From the NCBI GenBank assembly GCA_004352715.1, contig SCFE01000023.1:131393-195392 (forward strand): DNA of 64,000 bases, in the 5' to 3' direction. The notes under the pieces were generated by a model. The model did no database searches, had not been told where the DNA came from, and worked only from the letters and a program-made list of their open reading frames with translations. The first letter of the stretch is position 1. Every line of letters starts with the position of its first letter. Below, piece after piece: positions 50,701 to 59,940 of this stretch. The DNA is from Hofstenia miamia. Taxonomy: Eukaryota > Xenacoelomorpha > Acoela. The position numbers and the translations under genes are program-made.

Positions 50701-51498
50701 TAAACTTCTTTGTTGAAGAATCCATTAAAAATTTTATAAACAATTGTAAAATTATGCATAGCATAAAACAAGTAAATCGCTCTAGCTAAGTATTTTTTAT
50801 TTGAATAATTAATATATTTTACTAATAATTCAATTGACTGGAACGGACCATGGTGCCCTTTGTCTATCCCTGTACCACATGTGTACACCTGTGAATGTGT
50901 TAACTCAAAAATAAAAATTTCGGAGATGTAATATTAAGCTTACTTTAACCGGCGATATTATATTAGAAATACAATGCCGTATGCTTAATAGCAATCGGTT
51001 TAATGACAATGATTCTTATTAACAAGTAGTTCCTGTTGAAACATTTATAATAGCTAATAAAATGTTTGTCTATAAGCAATTTTTTATATTAGCAAGATTT
51101 CTAACTGCAATAAGTGGTTGCTATAACAGGTTCTGCACTGTATATAGAATTAACTAATTTGACGTACTAGAAATTTATATTTTAACACTCACTTCGGTAG
51201 CAACAGTTTTTCGATATGGGTAGCAACAATCAAACTCGATGTCTTCTAAACTACAACTCGAAGAAATATTCTTATGTCCATTCGATTCTATGTTGCAATG
51301 TTGCTCTTGCAAAACAGATTGGTTAATGCCAATTTCTTGAATAAGTTTAGGAGTTTCACTGCAGTGAAATGATGGCTTTGAGAAGAAAGCGGCCATGTAA
51401 AACGTTTCATTGTTAGCCAATAAAACAAAACAAACTATAAAAATGTAATACAATTGACCCCATCCAAGTGCACCAATAGAATTAAATAGAATATCCAT
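30610..51498 (-). CDS. SLC22A-like: SLC22-family transporter, complete 10-exon gene
   Basis: Exons 51193-51498, 48173-48276, 47304-47458, 47094-47262, 46355-46499, 44357-44457, 39121-39335, 37735-37928, 33061-33176 and 30610-30742 sum to 1638 nt: 545 codons plus TAA, with every intron GT-AG and phase-consistent. Known for the family: 12-helix major facilitator proteins of the plasma membrane moving organic cations, zwitterions or anions. Seen here: a first helix at residues 15-29; a large Cys-rich extracellular loop with sequons N30, N59 and N77; VATE-FRLVCDN closing the loop; GQVSDRFGRH (132-141) between helices 2 and 3; FYFTRDWR in helix 6; ESPLWL (249-254); the intracellular loop to FRYRNLRKKALLIFFNW; GIYCVGRR; GELYPTPVRN (426-435); LLLPETTN (478-485); and an acidic tail ending SEEVEI. 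Length is typical. Substrate cannot be told. Odd points are Leu for the usual Arg in ESPRWL and a short segment before helix 12. The start ATG is preceded by in-frame TAG. Confidence 0.95.
30743..33060 (-). other. SLC22 intron 9
   Basis: 2.3 kb of AT-rich sequence. No transposon or second gene recognised. Confidence 0.7.
33061..33176 (-). CDS. SLC22A-like: SLC22 exon 9 (helix 12, LLLPET)
   Basis: 116 bp. Acceptor CTTTTAG, donor GTAAGT. Encodes GFASASLSLLLPETTNCSLP and QTIADSERFSFR. Confidence 0.95.
33341..33616 (+). mobile_element. Transposase N-terminal fragment (mariner-like, DUF4817-type HTH)
   Basis: After TGTCCAAAAAGTCCCGCAC, which resembles a mariner-type terminal repeat, a plus-strand frame starts MELTIEQRMFLVFDSQ and stops. 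The next frame continues DKYAIEVQEFHKQKLLGKDI. Both blocks match the helix-turn-helix found at the start of many arthropod-type mariner/DUF4817 proteins (ME-LT-EQR...EVQ..F). It is cut off by the 3' end of LINE A. Lies in SLC22 intron 8, opposite strand. Confidence 0.5.
33617..35492 (-). mobile_element. LINE copy A, 5'-truncated, ORF2 nearly open
   Basis: One continuous minus-strand frame runs from 35492 to 33690 with a single TGA at 34521-34523. It starts at an SSGSLQDSYSFLRSL linker and shows RT blocks: SYRPIAILSRLSIIFERLV, FLDISKAFDRLPHSILLDKL, SGAPQGSVFAVLFF and LLYVDDTAIF (YVDD). The thumb and C-terminus end ISCDCPRCRKT. Plus-strand LINE D reads Ser at the stop position. The 3' end is AATAAAGTCATTG followed by (ATT)n at 33617-33637, a tail type seen in I-like and related APE-type non-LTR elements. 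It sits in SLC22 intron 8, in sense. Confidence 0.9.
35570..37075 (-). mobile_element. LINE copy E, decayed EN and RT, different family from A
   Basis: In minus-strand order: endonuclease blocks NICMPPDRNKKRLYSILVNS and YVIGDANQKSLEYLQCFNME (36718-37071); a linker with SETNWDDVLREENIEVLVEK (36380-36616); RT start PSWFYKHHSLLIGKVY and YPEKWKSIVTPVPKR (36258-35990); KFRPITVTPILARI; and the QG block VLQGGPISGTLF near 35690. Several frameshifts. The blocks match CR1/Jockey-like order. It stops next to LINE A. Also in sense within SLC22 intron 8. Confidence 0.78.
37735..37928 (-). CDS. SLC22A-like: SLC22 exon 8 (helices 10-11, ELYPT)
   Basis: 194 bp. Encodes LIGRFFFSAAFTLVYVWSGE, then LYPTPVRNVALGLSS and helix 11 ending YGLFAQ in phase 0; donor GTATTT. 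Confidence 0.96.
37929..39120 (-). other. SLC22 intron 7
   Basis: 1.19 kb. Contains the exon-like frame at 38459-38562. No transposon recognised. Confidence 0.7.
38459..38562 (-). CDS. Possible alternative or decayed exon 8 duplicate
   Basis: A 104-bp open stretch has a CTAG acceptor and GTAGAA donor and uses the same entering phase (1) and leaving phase (0) as exon 8. Its hydrophobic peptide GVCFFGFLHCIFWRTGVVFL then YAGIYIWEAKNIDGA loosely resembles the helix 10 to ELYPTxxRN region of SLC22 proteins, but ELYPT itself is not preserved and about 30 residues are missing. Could be a worn exon duplicate or chance. Confidence 0.22.
39121..39335 (-). CDS. SLC22A-like: SLC22 exon 7 (helices 7-9)
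   Basis: 215 bp. Starts with FTVTASFYAVYFNM, then YTSYLLGVFINILG, GIYCVGRR and helix 9. Acceptor CTTTAG, donor GTAATA. A 5-kb intron with a LINE separates it from exon 6. Confidence 0.95.
40029..40700. mobile_element. PIF/Harbinger-like MITE inserted in LINE B
   Basis: Terminal inverted repeats AGGTGTGTTTACAGCTTATC and, inverted, AGGTGGGTTTACAGCTTATC continue into ATGAA, with one mismatch in the first 26 bp. They are flanked by TAA on both sides (40026-40028 and 40701-40703). A 3-bp TWA target duplication is the hallmark of PIF/Harbinger elements. The LINE B reverse transcriptase frame is split exactly here. No transposase is visible, though 82 Ns lie inside. Subterminal CTGTAAAC words recur in both orientations. 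Confidence 0.8.
40175..40316. repeat. 30-bp duplication flanking an 82-N gap
   Basis: CGCTAATACTGCTGTAAACA and the next 10 bases occur at 40175-40204 and 40287-40316 on either side of Ns at 40205-40286. Probably overlapping read ends; the true gap may be zero. Confidence 0.8.
41754..41788. repeat. (GA)n microsatellite inside LINE B
   Basis: About 34 bp of GA repeats; on the LINE's strand it is (CT)n encoding Leu-Ser repeats, matching a shorter (CT)n in LINE D. Confidence 0.93.
42961..43592. other. SLC22 intron 6, spacer
   Basis: AT-rich sequence between LINE B and an antisense coding-like frame; nothing recognised. Confidence 0.45.
43593..44147 (+). pseudogene. Coding-like frame antisense in SLC22 intron 6, two TGA stops
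   Basis: A plus-strand frame of 185 codons is broken only by TGA at 43815-43817 and 43830-43832. Residues look protein-like: KALADEADILGSATLQVHIK, PKFHWQPICKPDLLYIT, then FDYEICDLDNFHHLQHSVNS and GCRFLECCTKINKSFVQNYG, ending NHKHEKFRK. GC is higher than in the neighbouring intron. I do not recognise the family; a decayed transposon protein or an old retrocopied gene are options. Confidence 0.4.
44357..44457 (-). CDS. SLC22A-like: SLC22 exon 6 (loop to helix 7)
   Basis: 101 bp. Encodes SGSHIASEKDAYSAIDVFRY and RNLRKKALLIFFN; the split Trp codon is completed by exon 7. Confidence 0.94.
44458..45029 (-). other. SLC22 intron 5, first part
   Basis: AT-rich, no feature recognised. Confidence 0.4.
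45030..45895 (-). mobile_element. LINE copy C, internally deleted
   Basis: Endonuclease C-terminal piece NDSYESAVLDLSSKYSLEQL (compare NDAYESAVLDLFASYSLEQL in LINE D) runs straight into HYTHLGVQIAANLS from the RT tail, so the whole catalytic RT is deleted between them. The rest follows LINE A to its 3' end with a short ATT-rich tail near 45040. SLC22 intron 5, in sense. Confidence 0.82.
45896..46354. other. SLC22 intron 5, remainder
   Basis: A plus frame of 60 codons (46048-46230) contains HSNISRIELLESIGAKKF; no known family, not called. Confidence 0.35.
46355..46499 (-). CDS. SLC22A-like: SLC22 exon 5 (ESPLWL and loop 6-7)
   Basis: 145 bp. Acceptor TTTTTTAG, donor GTAAGC. Starts LLIVESPLWLIS and ends in a Lys/Glu/Ser-rich cytoplasmic stretch, NQLSSS. 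The Arg usual after ESP is Leu. Confidence 0.93.
46500..47093 (-). other. SLC22 intron 4
   Basis: 594 bp. A short hydrophobic minus frame near 46590-46690 lacks family motifs and good splice borders. Confidence 0.6.
47094..47262 (-). CDS. SLC22A-like: SLC22 exon 4 (helices 5-6)
   Basis: 169 bp. Encodes CELTGSSKRLMALCLLEFGG and FYFTRDWRK; the donor is GTAAGT. The block corresponds to the family's EL-GPSKR and RDWR motifs. Confidence 0.95.
47263..47303 (-). other. SLC22 intron 3, 41 nt
   Basis: Starts GTGTTG and ends CTGTTTAG. Reading through it runs into the stop TAA shortly after the exon border, so it must be removed. Confidence 0.85.
47304..47458 (-). CDS. SLC22A-like: SLC22 exon 3 (helices 3-4)
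   Basis: 155 bp. Acceptor CATTTAG, weak donor GTGTTG. Encodes FGRHLALKLALFSK and a hydrophobic run to TSFVL. Confidence 0.93.
47459..48172 (-). other. SLC22 intron 2
   Basis: 714 bp of AT-rich sequence without repeats I recognise. Confidence 0.7.
48173..48276 (-). CDS. SLC22A-like: SLC22 exon 2 (residues 103-137)
   Basis: Acceptor ATTTAG, donor GTATTG. Encodes FRLVCDNQML, helix 2 and GQVSD, leaving two bases. The join to exon 3 makes SDRFGRH. Confidence 0.95.
48277..51192 (-). other. SLC22 intron 1
   Basis: 2.9 kb AT-rich; no transposon or nested gene recognised. Confidence 0.7.
51193..51498 (-). CDS. SLC22A-like: SLC22 exon 1 (residues 1-102)
   Basis: Begins MDILFNSIGALGWGQLYYIF, covering helix 1 and nearly all of the extracellular loop, and ends TVATE in phase 0 at a GTGAGT donor. 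The loop has six Cys including a CC pair at 91-92. A TTTAG lies directly before the ATG, so a 5'-UTR intron or trans-splice acceptor is possible. Confidence 0.93.
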
Positions 51499-52499
51499 CT
51501 AAATTTACATAAAATTAAGAACATTAATTTCCCAATTTCAAAATGTAATAATTAAAAATATCGCATTCTATATACAATTAGGAAAAATTTAAATAGATAT
51601 AAAAATTGCATACAAATTTATAGGCTAAAAATCGATGGCATAGAATCAGTGTTTACATAAAACAATATACAAATCATTCTTATACAACAATTACTTAAAT
51701 ATTCATTTATAGTTGTATTGGCCATAGTGTCTGGCAGTAATGGCTTCCAGATAAGAAATACATCAGATGCTTCAGCAAAATACGAGCACTTGAGAGTTTG
51801 AAAAAACCTTTAGTAAAATATTCTAAAATGTACCGAACTAGAATTTTAACGCACATGTTGGAACCTATCTAAAATTCATAATCAATGCTACAATTGCCCA
51901 ATAACAAAATATTTGGCAATAATGAATTAAGAGTTGTAACATTCAAAGATACATCTGGTACTATAAATGTCTATTCTTTCTCACCTATATCACGCTTTGA
52001 AAGTATTGCTTGTAATGCTATCTATCTGGGCCTAAATTTTGTGACAACTAGCAGCTTGAATTATCTTCCAGTGGTATTTTTATGCTGTTGCTATAGGAGT
52101 AAACAATACATTGAAATGAAAGTTCATTGAAAAAACTTCTGACTCAGCAGCATAGTGTTAGCTCTCAGCGACATGATTTGTTACTAAAGTGTAATGAGCA
52201 TTAAAAAATCGTTTTTAATGAAATTTACACAATTAGATATGCACAGCAGAGCCAAGAATTTAAGAAATTTAAGAATAAAATTAATTGCAACAAGCAAAAC
52301 TTCCATTGCACTAGAAAAGTCTAATAAATTAATGGGTTACAAATGGTTCATCAATGAACTTCACGGGATTATAAAATTCCAAAACAGATTTAAAATATTT
52401 GACGAGATGGTTGGGTGAAAAATTCTACTAGTGTTCACATCTGGTGCAACATGGAACGCTGGATCTCTAGCCTGTTTATTATACAGTTTATTAGATTTC
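51499..52499. other. 5' flank of SLC22, promoter side
   Basis: Should contain the SLC22 promoter or 5'-UTR exon. Two plus-strand frames (51885-52130, 81 codons; 52194-52418, 74 codons) have no recognised motifs. They could be chance or the start of the neighbouring LINE's 5' region. Confidence 0.35.
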
Positions 52500-52503
52500 A
52501 GTC

Positions 52504-52950
52504 ATGCCTGCAGGTAATCTTTCGCCTGATGATTTGAGGAACCTGCCAGACGCCCAATTTGCTACGGTGGTTGGTGCTTTAATGAAGGATACCATCATCT
52601 CTCTCCTTCGCCAAGCTATCACCTCCCTTTCACGTTCACACCAGTCTTCCAACGTCAGCCCTTTCAATGTGGTCTTGTCATCTCTTTCAGACTCTCTTGC
52701 TAAGCTCACCTCCAATGTTTCGTCCATGCATTCTCAAATGTTCTCCTACAGTGCCGCTGCGTCACGTACCATTACGAATCGTCGTAATCCTGTGCCGTCA
52801 CCTGCCCCTGAACAGTCTGGTCCACCGTCTACTCACCGCAATCATCGCCCTCGTCACGTCCTTGGCACTAGTTCTTCCTGTAATCTGCCTGTTGTTCCGA
52901 TTAGTTCTCTTCCCCGTCCTCCTCGTAAAGCTCACATCTATATCGGCTAA
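52504..52950 (+). CDS. LINE D ORF1, 148 codons, probably truncated
   Basis: Starts MPAGNLSPDDLRNLPDAQFA. A helical, Ser-rich middle (LSDSLAKLTSNVSSMHSQMF) is followed by a Pro/Arg-rich segment, and it stops after RKAHIYIG. In such ORF1 proteins a nucleic-acid-binding domain would follow. The frame with ANSVSASDVADHRRCSSLQF continues the sequence, so a frameshift probably ends ORF1 early. Confidence 0.55.
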   Translation: MPAGNLSPDDLRNLPDAQFATVVGALMKDTIISLLRQAITSLSRSHQSSNVSPFNVVLSSLSDSLAKLTSNVSSMHSQMFSYSAAASRTITNRRNPVPSPAPEQSGPPSTHRNHRPRHVLGTSSSCNLPVVPISSLPRPPRKAHIYIG

Positions 52951-53276
52951 TTCTGTTTCTGCTTCTGATGTTGCTGATCACCGCCGTTGCTCCTCTCTCC
53001 AATTTCATGACGTTCTTCCCCTTCCACCACGTACGGATTCCCCATTCGCCTCCTTTCACATTGTCTGTAATCAAGAGTCTCATCTTGCTCTCATGGATCC
53101 CGAAGTGTGATCAGATGGCCTCTTGATACGATACTACCGTCTCTCCGATGCTGAGTGCAAATCTTTTGGCCTTCGTCCCCGTCGTCGTGATGCTGCTTGT
53201 CGTGATTGACTACCTGCACCTCCTAGCTTGGATCTCACTCCTAATCCCAACTCTGGTTTCTCTTTTTTGCTCGCCA

Positions 53277-53567
53277 ATGCTCGCAGGCTTGTCTCATTAA
53301 ACCGTCGTCTCAGTTTTNNNNNNNNNNNNNNNNNNNNNNNNNNNNNNNNNNNNNNNNNNNNNNNNNNNNNNNNNNNNNNNNNNNNNNNNNNNNNNNNNNN
53401 NNNNNNNNNNNNNNNNNNNNNNNNNNNNNNNNNNNNNNNNNNNNNNNNNNNNNNNNNNNNNNNNNNNNNNNNNNNNNNNNNNNNNNNNNNNNNNNNNNNN
53501 NNNNNNNNNNNNNNNNNNNNNNNNNNATGCTCGCAGTCTTGTCTCATTAAACCGTCGTCTCAGTTTT
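53277..53567. repeat. 41-bp duplication flanking a 209-N gap
   Basis: 53277-53317 recurs at 53527-53567 with one difference (GCAGGCTT against GCAGTCTT). This indicates overlapping contig ends, perhaps two alleles; the Ns at 53318-53526 may hide nothing. Confidence 0.85.
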
Positions 53568-55100
53568 TACAACTACTTCTTACAGTCTCCTGTTGACTTC
53601 ATTTTCATTACTGAAACCTGGCTTGATCCTTCTCTTGCTGACAGTGTTGTTTTTCCTAACTCCGCACTTAAAGTTCTCTGCCGTATGAATCGCTCTAGTG
53701 CTCGTCATGGTGCTCTCATTGCCCTAACCTTGACATCCACCCCCTCTCCTTTGAATCTTTTTCCATTGACTTCTGTTGCGATTGTGCTGTTGTTCTCAGT
53801 GATCACATTGTTTCTCTTCTCTGTGTTTACAACCCTCCTTCCAGCAGTCCTTTTCGTATTCCCCTTGCTGATTTTTCATCCATGCTTGCTTACTTTCATG
53901 ATCAGTCTATCACTCTCTCTCTCTCTCTCGTCAACTTGGAATTCCTACTCCTCATCTGTGGTGGACTTCAACCTCCCTAATGTTTGTTGGAATGCACTTG
54001 ACTTTAATGACGCCTATGAATCCGCTGTTCTGGATCTTTTTGCTTCCTACTCTCTTGAACAACTTGTATTTTCTCCTACTTCCAGCTTCTCCCTTCTTGA
54101 CTTGGTTTTGTGCTCTTACCCTGATCGTATTTTTGACAACTCTGTTGTCCCTGTTCAGGTTAAACTGTCTGATCACTCATTTGTTTGCTTCAGCCTGTCT
54201 GTCAATTCTATTACCCCATCTGCTTGTCCTGCCACTCCTCAATATCCTCGATCTAACAGTGACTTTGTATCTCTTAATGCTGCTCTCCCCTCCTCATTCC
54301 CCATGTTTAATGACTCTTTCTCTGCTGATGACTGGTACACCTTCCTTCACCAAGTTATTTCATCCTTTGTTCCTCGTCGTCGGAAAAAGCGTATTTCTCT
54401 TCCTTTCTATTTCTCATCCCTTACTGTACACCCTTTGAAAAAAACGCAAATCTTTCAAACGCCTTTACAGTCCTTCCAATTCTTATAACTCTCTTCTCTT
54501 ACCGAAGACGTCATCAATGGAACTCGATCTGTTGTCCAGCTTCTCATCTGGATCTCTTGAAGACTCTTATGCTTTTTTGCGTTCCCTGAATTCCAAACCT
54601 GACCTCCTCAGCTTGCATTGGAACCATCTTTCTGCTCACTCGGATCTAGAGAAAGCTGATCTCTTCAATTAAAATTTCTCCTCGAATTTTTCTGATCTTG
54701 TCTCTCTCTGTCCTGGTCCTCCTGTCACCTCTCCTCTGATTCGCCTATGTGACATCGTCTTCAACGCCCATGATATTTCCCTCATGCTTAAGTCCTGCAA
54801 ATTTGCTGGTCCTTGCTATCTTGATGGCGTCCCATCCTTTGTTATCAATGAAACTTCCTCAACTCTTTCCATCCATTTAAAACATCTCTTCTCCTACATT
54901 TGCTCCTCTAAACATTTTCCGCCTTGCTGGAAAACATCTTGGATCTCTCCACTATTAAAATCCAATCAGCTTCCCTCCTCTCAAGTCACTTCTTAGCGTC
55001 CAATACCTATTCTTTCCCGGCTGTCAATCATCTTTGAGCGTCTTGTCTTTCGTTATGTGTTCCCTAAAATTCGTCATCTCTTCTCCGCTTCTCAGCATAG

Positions 55101-55904
55101 NNNNNNNNNNNNNNNNNNNNNNNNNNNNNNNNNNNNNNNNNNNNNNNNNNNNNNNNNNNNNNNNNNNNNNNNNNNNNNNNNNNNNNNNNNNNNNNNNNNN
55201 NNNNNNNNNNNNNNNNNNNNNNNNNNNNNNNNNNNNNNNNNNNNNNNNNNNNNNNNNNNNNNNNNNNNNNNNNNNNNNNNNNNNNNNNNNNNNNNNNNNN
55301 NNNNNNNNNNNNNNNNNNNNNNNNNNNNNNNNNNNNNNNNNNNNNNNNNNNNNNNNNNNNNNNNNNNNNNNNNNNNNNNNNNNNNNNNNNNNNNNNNNNN
55401 NNNNNNNNNNNNNNNNNNNNNNNNNNNNNNNNNNNNNNNNNNNNNNNNNNNNNNNNNNNNNNNNNNNNNNNNNNNNNNNNNNNNNNNNNNNNNNNNNNNN
55501 NNNNNNNNNNNNNNNNNNNNNNNNNNNNNNNNNNNNNNNNNNNNNNNNNNNNNNNNNNNNNNNNNNNNNNNNNNNNNNNNNNNNNNNNNNNNNNNNNNNN
55601 NNNNNNNNNNNNNNNNNNNNNNNNNNNNNNNNNNNNNNNNNNNNNNNNNNNNNNNNNNNNNNNNNNNNNNNNNNNNNNNNNNNNNNNNNNNNNNNNNNNN
55701 NNNNNNNNNNNNNNNNNNNNNNNNNNNNNNNNNNNNNNNNNNNNNNNNNNNNNNNNNNNNNNNNNNNNNNNNNNNNNNNNNNNNNNNNNNNNNNNNNNNN
55801 NNNNNNNNNNNNNNNNNNNNNNNNNNNNNNNNNNNNNNNNNNNNNNNNNNNNNNNNNNNNNNNNNNNNNNNNNNNNNNNNNNNNNNNNNNNNNNNNNNNN
55901 NNNN
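55101..55904. other. Assembly gap, 804 Ns
   Basis: Removes the catalytic reverse transcriptase core of LINE D; frames reported across it are meaningless. Confidence 0.99.
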
Positions 55905-56391
55905 AGTTCTTTTGCCTCCAATATTACCTCTGATCTTGAGCTTTTGTCTACTTGGTCTTCTGTTAACCATCTTGATTTTAGCCCAAGCAAGACATGTGGT
56001 ATTTCCTTTTCTGTATCTCCCCCTTCTGATCTTCCTCTTCCTGTGAACTTTTCAACTCACCATACTCATCTTGGAGTTGGTCATGTATCCTTATGTCTCC
56101 GCAAAGCTAAATCCTCACTCTTTGCCCTCTTCCGCAATGTTCCCTTTAATTCCACTTCAGCTGTGAAACTCTCTTTGTTCAAGTCCATTCCTCGCGCCAT
56201 TCTTCTCTATGCATCTCCCTGTTGGTGGCCTTCTCGTTCCTTGTTCCACTCTATGGAACGTTTCCAGAAGCGTGCCTTCAAATGAATCTCTCACTTGCCC
56301 TTCTCAAATTCTCCACTCTCCCGCTGTCACTCTACTTCCATGCCTGTGACCTGCTCCTGTACAATCGACTGCTCACTCGAAAATTGGATCC

Positions 56392-57438
56392 TAAATAAAA
56401 CACGTTACTCGTAAATAATTTTGTCCTACATTGTATGATCCGTGCAAATCGACTTATTTTACATTGGCGCGCAACACTTAAGATGGATAGTGCAAACATT
56501 GTCCTGGATGGATTTTATTACACATCATACCATGCTGGAAATAGGCTAGTAGGTATTAATTGCTTCTCAATCAAATCCAGAGTTTAAATAGCTAACTGCA
56601 AACATGCTAATTGGTGGCTTTTGTATTTCATCAATGGAGTAGTGTGTTAAAATACCATTTATCGGCTAGGCATTGTACGGACGATTAACATATCACTGCT
56701 AAATTGTTCTTTTATTTTCTCAAAGTGTCTCGCTAACAACATAACCTCGTCCCAAATGTGTATTGATATGATTTATACGCCTGACACAGTTCGAAAAAAT
56801 GCTGACCGTAGCGAGTTTAGGTTTAGGTAAACGCAGCTAAACCTAGTGGGCATAATAATTTTAATAATGTTGGTGTGAATTAATTGGATAAGGCCACAGT
56901 ATTAATTTCGTTGCAGATGGAACTAAAACAATATGAATTGTCTTCTGTACACTTCCTTGCTTTAGTCCTGTGAATTTCTTAACTGTTTTACAAAAGCAAA
57001 ATGATATCAGTCATCGATTATTGACTCTATTTCACGCATTAGTTTAAAACATTTATGATAGTTAAGAAAGAAAAACATCATTAAAAATAAAATAACTTAG
57101 AAAAAAAATCAATACATTTGATTATGCACTAGCTACATTTTTATATAGTCTTAATTAGTCTCATTTACTAAAAATCTTCACTTTTATGCTGCAAAAACAA
57201 AATTTTGAAAGTAGTAACAATAATATTCTGCATTAAAAAAGTCATCAGTACTAAAATGCTTAGAGACACTTAATGAACAATGCGGATATGATACGCCATA
57301 CAGTTATTTGAAGGCATTTAGATTAGCTAAATAAGATAAAGAAGAGAAATTAGTTGAATCAAAAAGCCAATGTACATTTCAAAAGAATGGATTAATTACA
57401 ATTGTTAATTATGCTAAAATATTCAACTTGTATTTAAT

Positions 57439-57440
<2 letters not shown>
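56392..57440. other. No gene seen
   Basis: AT-rich flank after the LINE D end. Confidence 0.45.
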
Positions 57441-57473
<33 letters not shown>

Positions 57474-57719
57474 NNNNNNNNNNNNNNNNNNNNNNNNNNN
57501 NNNNNNNNNNNNNNNNNNNNNNNNNNNNNNNNNNNNNNNNNNNNNNNNNNNNNNNNNNNNNNNNNNNNNNNNNNNNNNNNNNNNNNNNNNNNNNNNNNNN
57601 NNNNNNNNNNNNNNNNNNNNNNNNNNNNNNNNNNNNNNNNNNNNNNNNNNNNNNNNNNNNNNNNNNNNNNNNNNNNNNNNNNNNNNNNNNNNNNNNNNNN
57701 NNNNNNNNNNNNNNNNNNN

Positions 57720-57758
<39 letters not shown>

Positions 57759-57764
57759 GGGTAA
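57441..57764. repeat. (TA)n array containing a 246-N gap
   Basis: TA repeats at 57441-57471 and 57720-57764 on both sides of Ns 57474-57719: an array too long to assemble. Confidence 0.95.
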
Positions 57765-59940
57765 AAAACTGAATATTTACATTAGACTACACTTTAAATC
57801 ATAAATTTAATATGCTCCTAAAATTCAATGATATGCTTAGTTTTTTACTTAATAATTGATCTTTGTTTGATTGTTTAATTAGTGCTTCTCCTATATTATG
57901 ATGCTGTGATCTTATTCGGATGTAAAAACTTTCCATTGGTTGATGTTGGTTCATATGTTCCTTAATTCTTGTTCCCAGATGTATGATTTTTTAATATCAG
58001 TAAACTACAACTTAAGCCGTTTCAAATATCAAATTTTGAAAAAACTGCGTAGAGTCGGTTTGTTTCAAAATAATAAATAGCAGCAATATATATCAGATAT
58101 ATTCTTGTGAATAAAGTGGCCACAGCGTATCCACACCAAAATGTCCCTTTGACCAACAGCGTATCTGTTAAATCCAATCCACGATTTATAATTTATTGCA
58201 AGAATTTTTATGTAAACACATCCCCTGACATGTGCTGCAACTCCCCTTGTCGGTTTTTCAAGACTCCATTCATATTGCACTCAGCTATACAAAATATATG
58301 AAAAATGTAGATGACTATATATAGATAATTTACGTAATAACAAATGTCAAAGTATTTGTCTTTACAGTACTTTATGTATAAATATGCTTGACACATTTAT
58401 TTACTACTTTCGAGTTTATTGTAGATTGGCTGCAGAAAACAGTACTCGAAAAAAATTGATTTTTTTACATTTATGGTGTTTGGGGAAATATACTTATATT
58501 TGATGTGGGTTTAAATCCAGTTAATTTCAATAACAAGAAGATTTTCTTCGACATTGAATACAGTAACATGCAAATCAGTGTTGGCCGCGAGTCACGATAG
58601 GTTTAATTTGAAAATTCGGCCCACTGATTGTACAAATATGCTCTGGTAGATGTAGTTATGTAAGTGTACATTTAGTTTTCTTAGCACACAATGTTCAAAT
58701 AATTCATGATTCTACAAATTCAATCTGACAGACTAACCGAGCAAATAGATTAACATATCATCACTTGATCAATTTTAGCAAATTTATTGGCTTCTAAATT
58801 AATTTGCACTCCTGTTGTACTTATATTTCAGACAAAATGAGTCCAAAACATTTGGTTGAAAATTCAAGCAAAAAATACACTTTGTGGGACGAATTTGAGC
58901 GACGGCTATTGAAAACTAGAACCTTTAGACCTGCTGCAATTTTAATTTTTTGCAATTGACGGCATATATCACCTGTTAACAATAATTATTCGATCATATC
59001 TTACATAACCTTTAAGCAAAACGATTTACTGAAAAGTCGGCTAAAGCGAAAGTGGGCTAAAAACCATTAAACTTGCAATATTAATATTTATAGATTTTGA
59101 GTTATTGAAGATTTGAAATATATTTCTACTTTTGTGTTTGTAATCTATATTAACAGCTCTATTTTTTAACAGGGACAAATTATCTATAAAAAAACCCCCA
59201 ATCAATAAAGTACATTTTGCAACACAGTTAATAAAAAATAAATATAACGTACATGTAAAACATTTATTTAAATAGAAATATCAATTCCACATGTAGAAGC
59301 ACTATTTAGTTTTACTAAATTGCGTTGATTGATAATTTCCTGATTAAAATCTATCGCATTTTTAGTTTTGAGCCCACTTTAACTAAAACCAAGTAAAACT
59401 ACCAATTAAGCTGATTAGAAAATGATGTTCCCATAAGAAAAATTTGTGTTTGTTATAAATTAGCATTAGCACATTCATAAATAGTCGCCAATTTCAAATG
59501 TAATTGCGTACCTTATCTTGTTTTGTCATGAAATATATATATTGAGTTAGGTTCCGATTCTGACAAATAGAATACTTAATGTATAAAAATTTCATAATGT
59601 ATTTGCGATATACTTGTTTAATTTTATTTATTATGCTTGACATTGTTGAAATATCAACTAAAATAGAAAAATGTCGCCTCAATGGGTCAGCGAAAACAGT
59701 CCGATTTTCGTAGATGCCTTAAATCGGGAATTGTTGAAAATTGTAAATAGATACATATATATATTGTTGATGCGCTAAAGATAATGATAACGATTTTTAA
59801 ATTAAAAAAGTTAACTGTCCACGTTTCCTCTATAAATGTAATTACCAGATTACAAATAAATTACTAAGTGTAAGAATTAAGCAAACTTCATTTTTTAATA
59901 CCAAACGCAAAGCTTTTATTATAAAACAAGATTAATGATC
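57765..59940. other. No gene seen
   Basis: AT-rich; short overlapping frames near 58065-58396 on both strands show no known motif. Confidence 0.4.

Larger units (their letters stand above)
52500..56391 (+). mobile_element. LINE copy D, plus strand, with two gaps
   Basis: Same family as copies A-C. Order: ORF1 (52504-52950); an endonuclease start with FIFITETWLDPSLADSV; an endonuclease core with SVVDFNLPNVCWNALDF and PTSSFSLLDLVLCSYPDRIF (to about 54200); a linker with FSSGSLEDSYAFLRSL; RT start CWKTSWISPLLKSNQLPSSQ. The RT centre is lost in Ns 55101-55904, then MSTWSSVNHLDFS and PRAILLYASPCWWPSRS lead to a truncated end. Internal stops (for example at 54993) and a deletion after THLGV show decay. 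It lies head-to-head with the SLC22 gene. Confidence 0.88.

Noticed and set aside
52491-52727. Antisense frame of LINE D ORF1
   Set aside because: Shadow of ORF1; no independent evidence.
53134-53596. Long frames across Ns at 53.3, 55.1-55.9 and 57.5 kb
   Set aside because: They are artefacts of translating Ns.
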